Shown piece by piece: positions 54,259 through 64,000 of a stretch of 64,000 bases of DNA (the stretch's first letter is position 1; each line of letters starts with the position of its first letter). The stretch comes from Xanthomonas floridensis. Lineage in GTDB: Bacteria > Pseudomonadota > Gammaproteobacteria > Xanthomonadales > Xanthomonadaceae. The notes below the pieces were generated by a model that made no database searches, had not been told where the DNA came from, and saw only the letters and a list, made by a program, of their open reading frames with translations. A program made the position numbers and the translations under genes. The stretch covers positions 1 through 64,000 of the forward strand of contig NZ_LXNG01000010.1 in assembly GCF_001642575.1 (NCBI RefSeq), given 5' to 3'.

Positions 54259-56199
54259 TTACAGCTGCTCGGCCGGGCCTGCGATCGGCGGCAACGGACG
54301 TGGGCTGCCCTTGTCGTTGTTGTTGCCCCCATCCTTGTCGGACTTGCCCCAACCCGCCGGCGGCGGCGGATCGCGACCTTCCATGATGGCGTCGATCTGC
54401 GGCACGTCGATGGTTTCGTATTCCAGCAACAGCTTGGCCATCACGTGCAGCTTGTCGATGTTCTCGGTCAGGATGGTCTTGGCGCGGTTGTAGGCACCAT
54501 CCAGGATGTCGCGCACCACGTCGTCGATCTTGCGCGCGGTCTCATCGGACACGCTCTTGTGTTGCGTGACCGAACGTCCCAGGAACACCTCGTCCTCTTC
54601 CTCGCCATAGGCGATCGGGCCGAGCTCATCGGACAGGCCCCACTTGGTGACCATGTTGCGAGCCATCTTGGTCGCGCGCTCGATGTCGTTGGAAGCACCG
54701 GTGGTCACCTTGTCGGCGCCGAAGATCAGTTCTTCGGCAACGCGGCCGCCATACAACGTGGCCAGACGACTATGCAGGCTCTCGCGGGTAGAGCTGTAAC
54801 GATCGCCCTCGGGCAGGAACTGGGTGACACCCAGCGCACGCCCGCGCGGAATGATGGTGACCTTGTAGACCGGATCGTGATCCGGCACCAGGCGCCCAAT
54901 GATGGCGTGGCCGGCCTCGTGATACGCGGTGTTGGTCTTTTCTTCTTCGCTCATCGCCATCGAACGACGCTCGGCGCCCATCAGGATCTTGTCGCGCGCA
55001 CGGTCGAAGTGATCCATCCGCACTTCCTTGACCGCCTCGCGTGCAGCAAACAGCGCTGCCTCATTACAGAGGTTGGCCAGATCCGCGCCCGAGAAACCCG
55101 GGGTACCGCGTGCAATGACCATTGGAGCGACGTCGTCGGCCAGCGGCAGCTTGCGCATGTGCACGCGCAGGATCTGCTCGCGACCCTTGACGTCCGGCAG
55201 GCCCACCACGACCTGACGGTCGAAGCGACCCGGGCGCAGCAGCGCCGGGTCCAGCACGTCCGGACGGTTGGTCGCGGCAATCACGATCACGCCTTCGCCG
55301 CCCTCGAACCCGTCCATCTCGACCAGCAGCTGGTTCAAGGTCTGCTCGCGTTCGTCATGACCACCGCCCAGGCCGGCACCGCGATGGCGACCAACCGCAT
55401 CGATTTCGTCGATGAAGATGATGCACGGCGCGTGCTTCTTGGCCTGTTCGAACATGTCGCGCACGCGGCTGGCACCCACGCCGACGAACATTTCCACGAA
55501 GTCCGAGCCGGAGATGCTGAAGAACGGCACCTTGGCCTCGCCGGCGATCGCCTTGGCGAGCAAGGTCTTGCCGGTACCCGGCGGACCCACCATCAGCACG
55601 CCACGCGGGATCTTGCCGCCCAGCTTGGTGAACTTGGTCGGGTCACGCAGGAACTCGACCAGCTCGCCCACCTCTTCCTTGGCTTCGTCGCAACCGGCAA
55701 CGTCAGCGAAGGTGATCTTGATCTGGTCTTCGCCCTGCAGCTTGGCGCGGGACTTGCCAAAGCTCATCGCCCCCTTGGCACCGCCACCACCGCCCTGCAT
55801 CTGGCGCATGATGAACAGCCAGAAGCCGATAATCAGGATGACCGGCAGGAAATTCAGCACCAACGACCAGAACCCGGGGCCAGTGGACGGCTTCTGCCGG
55901 GTCATTTCGATGTTCTTGCTGTACAGCACGTCGACCAGCTTGTCGTCGCGCGGACCGTAGACGGTGGCTTCGCTCCCGTCGGTGCGCTTGAAGCGGATCG
56001 CGTTGACCGCGAGGTTGGTCTCATCGGTGTAGTCCACCGATTTGACGCGCCCGGAGTCCACTTCCTTCAGGAACTGGGTGTAGGTGATCGAGTCGGCGCC
56101 GACACCGCCCGCCATCCGCGGCGAGAAGCTCTGGAAGACGACCATCAGCACAACCGCGACGACCACCCACAGCAGCAGATTCTTGGTCAAGTCGTTCAT
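54259..56199 (-). CDS. ftsH: ATP-dependent zinc metalloprotease FtsH
   Basis: A 646-residue inner-membrane AAA protease. Two membrane segments flank a periplasmic domain (residues about 7-27 and 100-120). The AAA module has Walker A GPPGTGKT near residue 204, [15 protein letters not shown] and [12 protein letters not shown]; the protease has the zinc motif HEAGH near residue 425. ATG 56199 ([11 protein letters not shown]) is preferred to ATG 56205. It follows rlmE, as in E. coli. Confidence 0.96.
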   Translation of the reverse strand: MNDLTKNLLLWVVVAVVLMVVFQSFSPRMAGGVGADSITYTQFLKEVDSGRVKSVDYTDETNLAVNAIRFKRTDGSEATVYGPRDDKLVDVLYSKNIEMTRQKPSTGPGFWSLVLNFLPVILIIGFWLFIMRQMQGGGGGAKGAMSFGKSRAKLQGEDQIKITFADVAGCDEAKEEVGELVEFLRDPTKFTKLGGKIPRGVLMVGPPGTGKTLLAKAIAGEAKVPFFSISGSDFVEMFVGVGASRVRDMFEQAKKHAPCIIFIDEIDAVGRHRGAGLGGGHDEREQTLNQLLVEMDGFEGGEGVIVIAATNRPDVLDPALLRPGRFDRQVVVGLPDVKGREQILRVHMRKLPLADDVAPMVIARGTPGFSGADLANLCNEAALFAAREAVKEVRMDHFDRARDKILMGAERRSMAMSEEEKTNTAYHEAGHAIIGRLVPDHDPVYKVTIIPRGRALGVTQFLPEGDRYSSTRESLHSRLATLYGGRVAEELIFGADKVTTGASNDIERATKMARNMVTKWGLSDELGPIAYGEEEDEVFLGRSVTQHKSVSDETARKIDDVVRDILDGAYNRAKTILTENIDKLHVMAKLLLEYETIDVPQIDAIMEGRDPPPPAGWGKSDKDGGNNNDKGSPRPLPPIAGPAEQL

Positions 56200-56259
56200 C
56201 CTCATTGGCTCCGGTGCCCTCTACTCTTTAATTCTTGAAACACGGTGGTCATTGGCAGC

Positions 56260-56892
56260 TTACTTGATCTGGACACGCTTGCCCTGACCGAGCGCATAAA
56301 CTTCCGGGGAGCGCTTGCGCGAGGCCGCCGGCTTGCGGATCGTCACCTTGTCATAGCGGCGGCGAAGCTCGCGAATGTAGTCGTCGGATCCGACACCCTG
56401 GAACAGCTTGATCAAAAACGCCCCACCCGTCTTGAGGTGGGTGTCGGCAAATTCCATCGCCAGTTCCGCCAGGTGCATCATCCGCGGTTGGTCGACCGCA
56501 TCCATGCCACTCTTATTGGGGGCCATATCCGACAGCACAAGGTCCACCGGCACATCGCCCAGCATGGCTTCGAACTGCGATAGGACGGCCTGCTCCCTGA
56601 AGTCGCCGTGAAGGAACTCCACGCCGGCCAAGGCGGGCATGTCCAGGATGTCCAGCGCCAGCACCCGGCCACTGTCGCCCATGGACTTGCGTACCTGCTG
56701 TGACCAGCCGCCCGGTGCGGCTCCCAGGTCCACCACCACCATGCCGGGCTTGAGCAGGCGGTCGCGCTGCAGCAGCTCCTCCAGCTTGTAGGCCGCGCGC
56801 GAGCGCATGCCCTCGGCCTGGGCCTTCTTCACGTAAGGGTCGGCGAAGTGTTCCTTGAGCCAGCGCTGGCTGCTTTTACTGCGGGAAGGCAT
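56260..56892 (-). CDS. rlmE: 23S rRNA (uridine-2'-O) methyltransferase RlmE
   Basis: A 210-residue SAM-dependent enzyme that methylates U2552 of 23S rRNA. The SAM site is VVDLGAAPGGWSQQV, and LVLSDMAPNKSG and GGAFLIKLFQG carry the catalytic Asp and Lys of the K-D-K-E set. ATG 56892 gives the normal N-terminus MPSRSKSSQRWLKEHFADPY. It is divergent from yhbY and precedes ftsH, the usual arrangement. Confidence 0.95.
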   Translation of the reverse strand: MPSRSKSSQRWLKEHFADPYVKKAQAEGMRSRAAYKLEELLQRDRLLKPGMVVVDLGAAPGGWSQQVRKSMGDSGRVLALDILDMPALAGVEFLHGDFREQAVLSQFEAMLGDVPVDLVLSDMAPNKSGMDAVDQPRMMHLAELAMEFADTHLKTGGAFLIKLFQGVGSDDYIRELRRRYDKVTIRKPAASRKRSPEVYALGQGKRVQIK

Positions 56893-56957
56893 TGGCAAAG
56901 GGGTCCGAACGGGCCGCCATGATACCCTGAACACCCTTTGCTGCCCTTCGATCCTGC

Positions 56958-57263
56958 ATGTCCATTGTTCTCACCTCCGCCCAGAACCGTTTCCTGCGCG
57001 GCCAGGCCCACGACCTCAAGGCCCTGCTGCAGACCGGCGGCAAAGGGGTCACGCCAGCATTTCTGGCCGAACTCGAGGAAGTGCTCGAGCGCCACGAACT
57101 GATCAAGGTGAAGGTGGCTTCCGAGGACCGTGAGACCCGTGATGCATTGATCGCCGAACTGGTCGAACAGACCGGCAGCGCCCTGGTGCAGCGGATCGGC
57201 CACATCGCCATCCTGTACCGCCCCAGCAAGGAAAAGCGCCAGATCGTGCTGCCGCGCGGCTGA
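56958..57263 (+). CDS. yhbY: CRM-domain RNA-binding protein YhbY
   Basis: A 101-residue CRM-domain protein associated with pre-50S ribosomal particles in E. coli. The GxxG-type loop is QTGGKGVTPAF and the core FLRGQAHDLKALLQTGGKG, HELIKVKVA and RIGHIAILYRPS are typical. It is divergent from rlmE (65-bp gap), a conserved arrangement, and followed 16 bp later by the DUF498 gene. Confidence 0.93.
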   Translation: MSIVLTSAQNRFLRGQAHDLKALLQTGGKGVTPAFLAELEEVLERHELIKVKVASEDRETRDALIAELVEQTGSALVQRIGHIAILYRPSKEKRQIVLPRG

Positions 57264-57279
57264 AACTGCGAGTGACTTC

Positions 57280-57654
57280 ATGCCTTTGAGTCAGGAACAC
57301 CCCGATTACACCTATGCCTTGCGCGCGGCCGATGGCCGCCATGCCAAGGTGAATGAGCAGATCCTGCAACACAGCTTCGTCCTGATGCCGGACGAACTGG
57401 TGGACCACTGGCCGGTGCAGGACCTGGCGCATCTGCAGGCCAGCCATATGGATGCGATCCTGGCGCTGTCCCCGGCCGTGATCCTGCTGGGCACTGGCGA
57501 CCGCCAGCAATTTCCCAATGCCCAGGTCCTGGCGGCCTGCCTGACCCGCGGCATCGGCCTGGAAGCGATGACCAACGCCGCTGCCGCCCGCACCTACAAC
57601 GTGCTGGCCAGCGAAGGCCGCCGGGTGGCGCTGGCGATGATCTTGCCTGGTTGA
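57280..57654 (+). CDS. DUF498/Mth938-like protein
   Basis: A 124-residue protein of the Mth938/NDUFAF3-like fold family. Typical is QHSFVLMPDELVDHWPVQDLAHLQ and ILLGTGDRQQFPNAQVLAACLTRGIGLEAMTNAAAARTYN with its conserved GTG near the middle. The bacterial function is unknown; the mitochondrial homologue assists complex I assembly. Its stop codon lies inside the start of the AATCGGG repeat. Confidence 0.85.
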   Translation: MPLSQEHPDYTYALRAADGRHAKVNEQILQHSFVLMPDELVDHWPVQDLAHLQASHMDAILALSPAVILLGTGDRQQFPNAQVLAACLTRGIGLEAMTNAAAARTYNVLASEGRRVALAMILPG

Positions 57655-57702
57655 ATCGGGAATCGGGAATCGGGAATCGGGAATCGGGAATCGGGAATCG
57701 GG
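57654..57702 (+). repeat. Seven perfect tandem copies of AATCGGG
   Basis: Exactly seven heptamers fill 49 bp, starting in the DUF498 stop codon. A tract of the complementary heptamer, with some CCCATT variants, lies at 57807-57847 at the end of the convergent nlpD gene, making a large inverted repeat. Confidence 0.95.
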
Positions 57703-57806
57703 AAAAGCAAGCTTGACCAAGCTTCTACTGTCAAGCACGCACTCGACCAATCTCTTAGCTACAGCATTCCCAGATCGTCAAACCACCGACCAACCGGACG
57801 CTGTTG

Positions 57807-57847
57807 CGATTCCCCATTCCCGATTCCCCATTCCCGATTCCCGATTC
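57807..57847 (-). repeat. Complementary CCCGATT repeat at the nlpD end
   Basis: Read on the minus strand this is a series of GGGAATC units with two GGGAATG variants, overlapping the nlpD stop. It is the inverted partner of the tract at 57654-57702. Confidence 0.9.
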
Positions 57848-58625
57848 ACTTTTTAGGCAAATACAGCAACGGATCCACCGGCTTGCCGTTGTAGCGGATC
57901 TCGAAGTGCAGCATGTCGCGCGCGGCGCCGCTGCGGCCCATTTCGGCAATCTGCTGGCCGGCCTTGACGTTCTGGCCTTCGTTGAGCAGGCGCTTGCGGT
58001 TGTGGCCGTAGGCCGACAGCCACTGGTCGTTGTGCTTGATGATGATCAGCTCGCCGTAGCCGACCAGGCCGGCACCGGAGTACACCACCACGCCGTCGGC
58101 GGCGGCACGCACCGCCTGGCCGCTGGCGCCGGCGATATCCACGCCCTGCTTGGTGGTCTCTCCACTCACGAACGTACCGACCACCACGCCATCGGCCGGC
58201 CAGCGCCATGAAAAACCGCTGCTGACCGGCGCAGCGACCGATGCTGCCGGCCGCGCCGGAACCACGGTACCGCCGGCCACCGGAGCACTGCTGCCGGGCT
58301 TGCTCGCCCCGCCGGGATACAGTTTGAGGGTCTGGCCCGGATAGATCGTGTTGGGAGACGACAGGCCGTTCCAGGCCGCCAGGTCGGCGGCCGTGATATT
58401 GGTCCGGCGCGAGATCGCATACAGGGTGTCGCCGCGCTGCACGGTGACGGTGGCACCGGGACGTGGCACCGACGGACGCGGCGCTGCCGCAGGGCGCGAC
58501 GACGCAGAACCGCCGCCAGCACCGGGCGAACGTACCACCGTGGCACTGCTGCAGGCGGTCAGCCCGATGGCGACCAGGAGCATGACTGCTGTCTTGCGTA
58601 CCGAATTCATCTGCGTCTTGCTCAT
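57846..58625 (-). CDS. nlpD: NlpD-type LysM and M23 domain lipoprotein
   Basis: A 259-residue envelope lipoprotein: lipobox GLTAC (C25), a LysM domain (about 60-105, VTVQRGDTLYAISRRTNITA, IYPGQTLKLYP) and a C-terminal M23 domain (about 140-255). As in NlpD, the peptidase is degenerate: where active M23 enzymes have the HxxxD zinc site, GVDIAG lacks the His, so it probably activates an amidase rather than cutting peptidoglycan. ATG 58625 overlaps the yqaA stop as ATGA. In E. coli rpoS follows nlpD; here the next gene is convergent and unrelated. Confidence 0.87.
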   Translation of the reverse strand: MSKTQMNSVRKTAVMLLVAIGLTACSSATVVRSPGAGGGSASSRPAAAPRPSVPRPGATVTVQRGDTLYAISRRTNITAADLAAWNGLSSPNTIYPGQTLKLYPGGASKPGSSAPVAGGTVVPARPAASVAAPVSSGFSWRWPADGVVVGTFVSGETTKQGVDIAGASGQAVRAAADGVVVYSGAGLVGYGELIIIKHNDQWLSAYGHNRKRLLNEGQNVKAGQQIAEMGRSGAARDMLHFEIRYNGKPVDPLLYLPKK

Positions 58626-59236
58626 CCGTTCGTTGTCTTCCATACCAGCCAGCCAGCGCCGGCCGCGAGCACTGCCATCGCCACCCAGCCCAGCGGCTCG
58701 ATCCACTTGTGCAAGGCGGCCTCGGCACGCGCGCCACCCAGGCGGATGGCGCCGGCCACCAGGTACACGCGCTTACCGCGCCCCACCAGCATGCTGGCGA
58801 TGAACGGCAGGATCGGCACGCCGACCACGCCTGAGGCCCAGGTGAAGATCTTCAGCGGAATCGGAGTGAAGCCGACCAGTACCAAGGCCCAGAATGCCTT
58901 CCAGGGTGAGTCGGCCACCAGCACGCGCAGGGTCTCGATCTGCGCCTGGATCTTTGTGCTCCAGCCCAGCCATTCGATCAGCGGCTGCAGCGCAGCAAAC
59001 GCGAAATGCCCCAGCAGGTAGCCGACCAGCGCGCCGCAGACCGAGCCGATCAGGCTCAAGGTGGCGAACCAGAGCGAGCGCTTGGGCTCGGCCAGCGACA
59101 TCGGCGCCAACATCACTTCCGGCGGCACCGGAAAGATGAAGCCCTCCACGAAGCTGAGGCCGGCCAGCAGCGCTGGTGCGCGGCGATGGCGCGACCAACG
59201 GATGGCCACGTCGTACAACGGCCCGAAAATCTTCAT
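58622..59236 (-). CDS. DedA-type membrane protein YqaA
   Basis: A 204-residue inner-membrane protein of the YqaA/SNARE-associated group. Several hydrophobic segments and the blocks LSFVEGFIFPVPPEVML and GFTPIPLKIFTWASGVVGVP are typical. Function is unknown, probably lipid transport. It overlaps nlpD and follows pcm by 18 bp. Confidence 0.85.
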   Translation of the reverse strand: MKIFGPLYDVAIRWSRHRRAPALLAGLSFVEGFIFPVPPEVMLAPMSLAEPKRSLWFATLSLIGSVCGALVGYLLGHFAFAALQPLIEWLGWSTKIQAQIETLRVLVADSPWKAFWALVLVGFTPIPLKIFTWASGVVGVPILPFIASMLVGRGKRVYLVAGAIRLGGARAEAALHKWIEPLGWVAMAVLAAGAGWLVWKTTNG

Positions 59237-59254
59237 CGTGGAACTCTCATGGGG

Positions 59255-59932
59255 TCAATCCAGCATGCCCGACAACAGCGGGACGAACGTGACCGGGGCC
59301 AGAACCTGTTGCTCGATCGCGCCGTCGGCAGCGCGGGTAAGTTGCACCAGCGACTGCGAAGACGCACCACCGACCGGGGCGACCAGCCGCCCGCCGACAG
59401 CGAGCTGATCGACCAGCGCGTCGACCAGCGCCGGCGCGGCGGCGGTCACCACGATCGCGTCGTAGGGACCATGTTCGGGCCAGCCGATGCGGCCGTCGTC
59501 GTGCTTGCTGCGCACATTCATGCCCAGGTGACGGAAGCGCTTGCGCGCCTGCCGCAGCAGATCGCCGATGCGCTCGACCGTATAGACCTCCAGCCCCAAC
59601 GCGGCGAGGATCGCGCCCTGGTAGCCGGACCCGGTGCCCACTTCGAGCACCTTGGTCGGCGCCACCTGCAGCACCGCTTCGGTCATGCGCGCCACCACCC
59701 AGGGCTGGGAAATGGTCTGGCCATGGCCGATCGGCAGCGCGGTGTCTTCGTAGGCGCGCGAGGCCAGCGCTTCATCGATGAACAGATGCCGCGGCACGGT
59801 GCGCATCGCATTGAGCGTGGCTTCGTCCTGGATGCCCGCCTCGCGCAGGCGCTCGACCAGGCGATCGCGCACGCGTTGCGAGGTCATGCCGATCCCCACC
59901 GATTCCGGTTGCAGGCGCAGCCTGGGCGTCAT
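59255..59932 (-). CDS. pcm: Protein-L-isoaspartate O-methyltransferase
   Basis: A 225-residue SAM-dependent repair enzyme for isoaspartyl residues. Motifs are [36 protein letters not shown] and [16 protein letters not shown] 59932 overlaps the surE stop by 4 bp (ATGA). Confidence 0.95.
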   Translation of the reverse strand: MTPRLRLQPESVGIGMTSQRVRDRLVERLREAGIQDEATLNAMRTVPRHLFIDEALASRAYEDTALPIGHGQTISQPWVVARMTEAVLQVAPTKVLEVGTGSGYQGAILAALGLEVYTVERIGDLLRQARKRFRHLGMNVRSKHDDGRIGWPEHGPYDAIVVTAAAPALVDALVDQLAVGGRLVAPVGGASSQSLVQLTRAADGAIEQQVLAPVTFVPLLSGMLD

Positions 59933-60708
59933 GCCGGTCCATCCAGCGCGGCGGTCAGGCCGCCGACCCAGCCGGCCACGGTCTCCAGCGCCTGGTAGCG
60001 GGTCAGATCGACATGGATCGGGGTGATCGAAATCCGCCCGGTGCGTACGGCGTGGAAGTCCGTGCCGGCGCCGGCGTCCTGTTCGGGACCGGCCGGGCCG
60101 ATCCAGTACACGGTGCGGCCGCGCGGGTCGCGCTGCGGAACGCACGGCTCGGAACGGTGGCGGTTACCGAGCCGGGTGACCTCGAAACCGAGCACATCTG
60201 ACCAGGGCAGATCCGGCACGTTGACGTTGAGGATGGTGTCGGCCGGCAACGGGTCGGCCTTCAACCGCGCAACGATTTCCACGGCTGCGCGTGCGGCGGT
60301 TTCGTAGTTGTGCGCTTCGTGATTCAGCGTGACCAGCGACACCGCCACTGCAGGCAAGCCCAGGAAGCGGCCCTCCATCGCGGCGGAGACGGTGCCGGAA
60401 TAGATCACGTCGTCGCCCAGGTTGGCGGAGTTGTTGATGCCGGAGACCACGATATCCGGGTCGTAATCCAGCATGCCGGTCAGCGCCAGATGCACGCAGT
60501 CGGTCGGCGTGCCGGCCACCGCGCAGGTCTGCGCGTCGATGCGGCGGGTGCGGATCGGCACATCCAGCGTCAGCGAATTGCTGGCGCCGGAGCGGTCGCG
60601 ATCGGGCGCGACCACCATTACTTCATGACCGGCACCACGCAGTGCCTCGGCCAGGATCTGGATGCCGGGGGCGTCGACACCGTCGTCGTTGCTAACCAGT
60701 ACGCGCAT
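59929..60708 (-). CDS. surE: 5'/3'-nucleotidase SurE
   Basis: A 259-residue metal-dependent nucleotidase. The N-terminal metal site [16 protein letters not shown] and the blocks [28 protein letters not shown] and [11 protein letters not shown] are all present. It is the first gene of the surE-pcm-yqaA-nlpD run. Confidence 0.96.
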   Translation of the reverse strand: MRVLVSNDDGVDAPGIQILAEALRGAGHEVMVVAPDRDRSGASNSLTLDVPIRTRRIDAQTCAVAGTPTDCVHLALTGMLDYDPDIVVSGINNSANLGDDVIYSGTVSAAMEGRFLGLPAVAVSLVTLNHEAHNYETAARAAVEIVARLKADPLPADTILNVNVPDLPWSDVLGFEVTRLGNRHRSEPCVPQRDPRGRTVYWIGPAGPEQDAGAGTDFHAVRTGRISITPIHVDLTRYQALETVAGWVGGLTAALDGPA

Positions 60709-60807
60709 GGGACTCCTCGGAAAACCCGGCCATGATACCGGATGCGTCCACAGGCTTCGCGCTTGATCTTCGCGTGCGTCTGGGGTTGGAACGGGTACGC
60801 TGTACCC

Positions 60808-61347
60808 ATGTCGCATCCCGAAGACGAAGACGACGGCGCGCTGTTTCGCGCCGCCATTGGCGCGGTCCAGCCGATCCGCGAGGTCGCGCCGCCGGCCAAC
60901 GCCAAGCCGCGCCCGAAGCCGCGCGCGCGCATGGCCGAGCGCGACGATGCGCAGGCGCACACCGAATTTGCCCGCCTGCTGCGCGACAGCACGCCGCTGG
61001 AAGCCGGCGATATCGCCAGCTATCGGCGCGACACGCTGCCCCCCCGGCTGTTCCAGCGCCTCAAGCGCGGGCAGTTCTCGGTGCAGGACGAACTGGATCT
61101 GCATGGCGCCACCGCCGCCCAGGCCCAGGCCTTGCTGCGCCAGTTCTTGCTCGAGGCGCATGCGCACGAGCATGGCTGCGTGCGCATCATCCATGGCAAG
61201 GGCCTGCAATCGGACAATGGCGCGCCGGTGTTGAAGAACCTGATGGACCGCTTGCTGCGCCAGCGCAACGACGTGCTGGCGTTTCATTCCGCGCCGCCTA
61301 CGCAAGGCGGGACCGGCGCGTTACTCGTCTTGCTGGCGCCCAGGTAG
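60808..61347 (+). CDS. Smr-domain protein
   Basis: A 179-residue protein with a C-terminal Smr domain (about 90-178), [20 protein letters not shown] and VRIIHGKG then [14 protein letters not shown], typical of the MutS2/Smr nuclease-like domain. The N-terminal 80 residues are charged and probably disordered. ATG 60808 is chosen; the frame is open upstream to 60742. It lies divergent from surE within an otherwise minus-strand gene series. Confidence 0.87.
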   Translation: MSHPEDEDDGALFRAAIGAVQPIREVAPPANAKPRPKPRARMAERDDAQAHTEFARLLRDSTPLEAGDIASYRRDTLPPRLFQRLKRGQFSVQDELDLHGATAAQAQALLRQFLLEAHAHEHGCVRIIHGKGLQSDNGAPVLKNLMDRLLRQRNDVLAFHSAPPTQGGTGALLVLLAPR

Positions 61348-62150
61348 GTGACTTCAGGCAATCACGCTTGCTGGCACCCGGCAGCGTCGGCGACCTCGGG
61401 CGATTGCGCTGGCATGGGAGGCATGCACCTGATGCCAGGCGAGATGGCCTGCGGCCGAGGCTGGCGATGTGCGTGCGCGCTCATTGAAGGTGTCGCCAGT
61501 GCAGTGCCGCCGATACCTGGCGCAACAGCAGCCAGCGCACGAAAGCGCCGACCTGGCGTGCTACCGAAGCGTGCACCAGCCAACCACGTCGCGCGCAGGC
61601 ATTGTCACGACGGCGCAGCAGATCACTCGGCAGTCGCGTAGACATTCATCCCCGACGCGATGCCCATAGGTTCATCACGATCCGCAGCGGCCTGCCGACA
61701 GTGGCATGACTCTCATCGGCAACTCCTCCATCAGCGATGCAAAGCGGACCCGCCTTGACAGCGACGCGATGGAGCAATGTGCCTGGTAATCCAACGCAGC
61801 CAAGCGCGGGCCGGCGGCCTGGCGAAGGCATCCCACGCCAAGGCAGCTGATCACAAGGTAGTCGCACCGAAGCTCATCCTCGACGCGATGCCTGTAGCTT
61901 CATTGCGATCCGCAGCGCCGTAGCGGGCGTGGCATTGGCCCACCTCAGCAGCCTGCTCTCTCAGCGACGGCCCAGCAACACTGCAACCCGCATGTAGCTC
62001 GACAGCGACGCGACGGAGCAAGACGATTAGAGTTACAGCGGGAAATAGGTGTGCGCCTGCCGCCTGGCGAACGGCGCCTTGCGTGCCGGTCAGTCGAGAC
62101 AACGACTTGAACTTGACATGCGTGGAGCGCCCTGCACCAACGCCGCTGCA
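61348..62150. other. Long non-coding stretch with a degenerate tandem repeat
   Basis: 803 bp between smr and truD without a gene I can support. Roughly 61630-62090 consists of two diverged copies of a unit of about 230 bp (see the repeat entry). The first 280 bp show nothing I recognise. Confidence 0.5.
61630..62090. repeat. Two diverged copies of a ~230-bp unit
   Basis: Shared blocks are CGACGCGATGCC followed by TTCAT and CGATCCGCAGCG (61653-61689 and 61881-61917), GACAGCGACGCGA followed by GGAGCAA (61757 and 62001), and CCTGGCGAA (near 61830 and 62063). Offsets of 228-244 bp show small insertions between the copies. Confidence 0.6.
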
Positions 62151-63260
62151 TCAATCGTCGGAACGCGCAACGGCCGCAGCATGCCCGGCATCGGCAACCT
62201 CACCCAACTCCCACAGCACGGCGGTGGCATAGCAGCCAGGCGGCAGTGCAAATTTCACCCGCAAGGTCTGGCTGTCCTGCCAGGCGTAAGCGAGGTTCTG
62301 CGGACGCAAGCGCAGGGCGCGGCGTTCCTGCTTCAACCCTGCGGCCTCCAGGCCCTGCTTCAGCGCCTGCGATTGCGGATCCGCCAGCGCGCCCTGCTCC
62401 ACTGCGGCCGCCAGATCGGTGGGGCGCAGCTCGCCAGCGCCCCACAACGGGCCGCTGGGATGGATGTCGAAGCGCGCCAGCCGCTCGGCCAGCACGTCGC
62501 TCCACGGCTCGGGACCGAACACGCTGCGCGAGCCATCCAGCATCCAGGCTTCACCCTCCAGCGCGCTGTCCCAACTGCCCTGCTGCACGCGTGCGGCCAG
62601 CACGCGATTGAACAGCGCCGAGCGCGCCGCCGAGAGCAGGATCGAGCGCTGGTCGTTGCGCAGTCGCCGTTTCGATGGCGGCGCCGGCGCCAGGCTGCCG
62701 TCGGCGTGCTGCACATGGCCGAACATCGCCAGCGCCGATGCCACGTTGCCGCCATCGCGGCCGAAGCGCTGTTCGCCGAACCAGTTGGGAATGCCGCGCG
62801 CAGCGATCGCCTGCAGGCGTTGCTCGATGGCGTCGCGCTCGCCCTGCACCTGGCGCAGCGTCAGCACGAAGCGGTTGCCCAGCAGTGCGCCGCGTTGCAG
62901 CTTGCGGTTGTGCCAGGTGTTGTCGATCACCTGCATCTGCGCGTCGTCGAGCGTGGCCAGATCCGGGGCCACGCGCTTGGGCAGGTGCACGCTGAAACGC
63001 TGCGTGGTGACTGCATGGCGATCCTTCAGGCCGGCGTAGCTCACCCCCATTTCGGCGATGCCCGCCCAACGCGCAAGCACCTTGGCGACATAGGCAGTGT
63101 TCTGGCCACGCTTGCGGATGGTGAGCAACAGATGCTCGCCTTCGCCGGAAGGCTCGAATGCCGGCAACTCATCCACCTGGAAGTCGTCGGGCGTGCTGCG
63201 CATTGCCGCGCCAAGGACCGCAGCGCCGTGTGCGCGTGGCAGGAGGGGAGTGTCGCTCAT
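62151..63260 (-). CDS. truD: tRNA pseudouridine synthase TruD
   Basis: A 369-residue synthase that makes pseudouridine 13 in tRNA-Glu. The catalytic Asp is D80 in [16 protein letters not shown], and [18 protein letters not shown] is the second family signature. The gene lies between ispF and surE on the same strand, the E. coli order ispF-truD-surE. Confidence 0.95.
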   Translation of the reverse strand: MSDTPLLPRAHGAAVLGAAMRSTPDDFQVDELPAFEPSGEGEHLLLTIRKRGQNTAYVAKVLARWAGIAEMGVSYAGLKDRHAVTTQRFSVHLPKRVAPDLATLDDAQMQVIDNTWHNRKLQRGALLGNRFVLTLRQVQGERDAIEQRLQAIAARGIPNWFGEQRFGRDGGNVASALAMFGHVQHADGSLAPAPPSKRRLRNDQRSILLSAARSALFNRVLAARVQQGSWDSALEGEAWMLDGSRSVFGPEPWSDVLAERLARFDIHPSGPLWGAGELRPTDLAAAVEQGALADPQSQALKQGLEAAGLKQERRALRLRPQNLAYAWQDSQTLRVKFALPPGCYATAVLWELGEVADAGHAAAVARSDD

Positions 63261-63505
63261 GATGTGCTTTGCCTTCGCGCCGACGCGGCGTGCGCTGTGT
63301 GCCGGAAGTTCGGCGTCGAATGTCGTGATGCGTGCCGGCGAGCCAGCATGCAGAAGTGCAGTTTAGAGCAGCCGGCAAGCCGGCTGCGGTGACCACCACA
63401 CGGCCGCGACCGGCGCTGGATGCGACAGAAACCACTCATGCGATCGTTGCACCGGGTGCGCACCGCGCACGTCCAACTTAAAGCATGCTCGCCAGGTCTT
63501 GTTCG

Positions 63506-64000
63506 TCACGCTTGAACAGCGATCTTGCCCAGCAGCACCGCCGCCTGTGCGGCAATGCCTTCGCCGCGGCCGGTGAAGCCGAGCTTTTCGCTGGTGGTGG
63601 CCTTGACGCTGACCGCATCGAGTTCGATCGCCAGCAAGCCGGCAATACGTTCGCGCATCGCCAGCGCATGCGGGCCAACCTTGGGACGCTCGCAGATCAC
63701 GGTGATATCGGCATTGCCGACCCGCCAACCGCGCTCACGCAGCAACTGATCGCAATGCTGCAGGAATTGCGCACTGTCGGCATCCTTCCAGCGCGCGTCG
63801 GACGGCGGAAAGTGCTGGCCGATATCGCCCAGCGCCAGCGCGCCCAGCATGGCATCGCACAACGCGTGCAACACCACGTCGCCGTCGCTGTGTGCGAGCA
63901 CGCCGTGGCGATGCGCCACGCGCACGCCGCCGAGCATCACGTGGTCGCCGGGGCCGAACGCATGGACGTCGTAGCCTTGGCCGATGCGGAAATTGAAGGA
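63506..64000 (-). CDS. ispF: 2-C-methyl-D-erythritol 2,4-cyclodiphosphate synthase (lacks first codon)
   Basis: The MEP-pathway enzyme that closes the cyclodiphosphate ring. At the window edge the protein reads [20 protein letters not shown]; only the start Met lies outside. Metal residues are in YDVHAF, and [19 protein letters not shown] and [15 protein letters not shown] are family signatures. 165 codons including the stop are seen. Confidence 0.95.
   Translation of the reverse strand, partial: SFNFRIGQGYDVHAFGPGDHVMLGGVRVAHRHGVLAHSDGDVVLHALCDAMLGALALGDIGQHFPPSDARWKDADSAQFLQHCDQLLRERGWRVGNADITVICERPKVGPHALAMRERIAGLLAIELDAVSVKATTSEKLGFTGRGEGIAAQAAVLLGKIAVQA

Noticed and set aside
54097-56238. 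713-codon open frame on the plus strand opposite ftsH
   Set aside because: Shadow of ftsH; composition is biased and no family is recognisable.
57654-57847. CRISPR or insertion-sequence end
   Set aside because: Simple heptamer repeats without spacers, target duplication or transposase.

Overview
The window comes from a GC-rich gammaproteobacterium that is almost certainly a Xanthomonas. Support for this: the xyloglucan locus with paired TonB-dependent receptors, the 70-residue CsrA beside tRNA-Ser(GCT), the lexA-recA-recX order with a TTAGTAGTA/TACTACTAA operator, and the lone Bcp with C48/C84. It is ordinary chromosome: I see no phage, transposase, integrase or CRISPR array. Gene density is high, and most ORFs on the strand opposite a gene are shadows of that gene.

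Region 1 (1-24535) is a carbohydrate region. On the minus strand, in order of transcription, lie two TonB-dependent receptors (19334 to 13346), a GH74 endo-xyloglucanase, a two-domain SGNH acetylesterase of the CE20 type, a GH35 beta-galactosidase, a GH31 alpha-xylosidase with a PA14 insert, a GH95 alpha-L-fucosidase, xylB and the start of xylA. Together they can bind xyloglucan fragments, import them, strip acetyl, fucose, galactose and xylose, and isomerise and phosphorylate the xylose. Next to them is a LysR-type regulator divergent from a galactonate operon (dgoA-dgoD-lactonase-dgoK). A 41-bp composite motif with identical internal spacing lies in front of both receptors and in front of the dgo operon. 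I infer that the regulator ties xyloglucan capture to disposal of its galactose; this is the most interesting signal in the window.

Region 2 (24865-37769) holds housekeeping and accessory genes: ferredoxin fdxA, dapA with a BamC-like lipoprotein, a gcvR-like ACT protein, rraB, bcp, phoH, a small lipoprotein, thiD, an alpha/beta hydrolase, two identical tRNA-Arg(ACG) genes, a DedA-rhodanese fusion, a LysR/pirin divergent pair, and a soluble chemotaxis receptor with three PAS repeats.

Region 3 (38549-46330) starts with a short-repeat tract and then runs leftwards: ubiB-like kinase, lexA, recA, recX, alaS, csrA, tRNA-Ser. Region 4 (46746-56892) has an orphan TonB-dependent receptor and then the conserved series rlmE-ftsH-folP-miaA-hfq-hflX-pncC on the minus strand.

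Region 5 (56958-64000) has yhbY and a DUF498 gene running rightwards into a pair of inverted minisatellites, then the series ispF-truD-surE-pcm-yqaA-nlpD on the minus strand, interrupted by a plus-strand smr gene and an 800-bp non-coding stretch with a degenerate tandem repeat. No rpoS follows nlpD.
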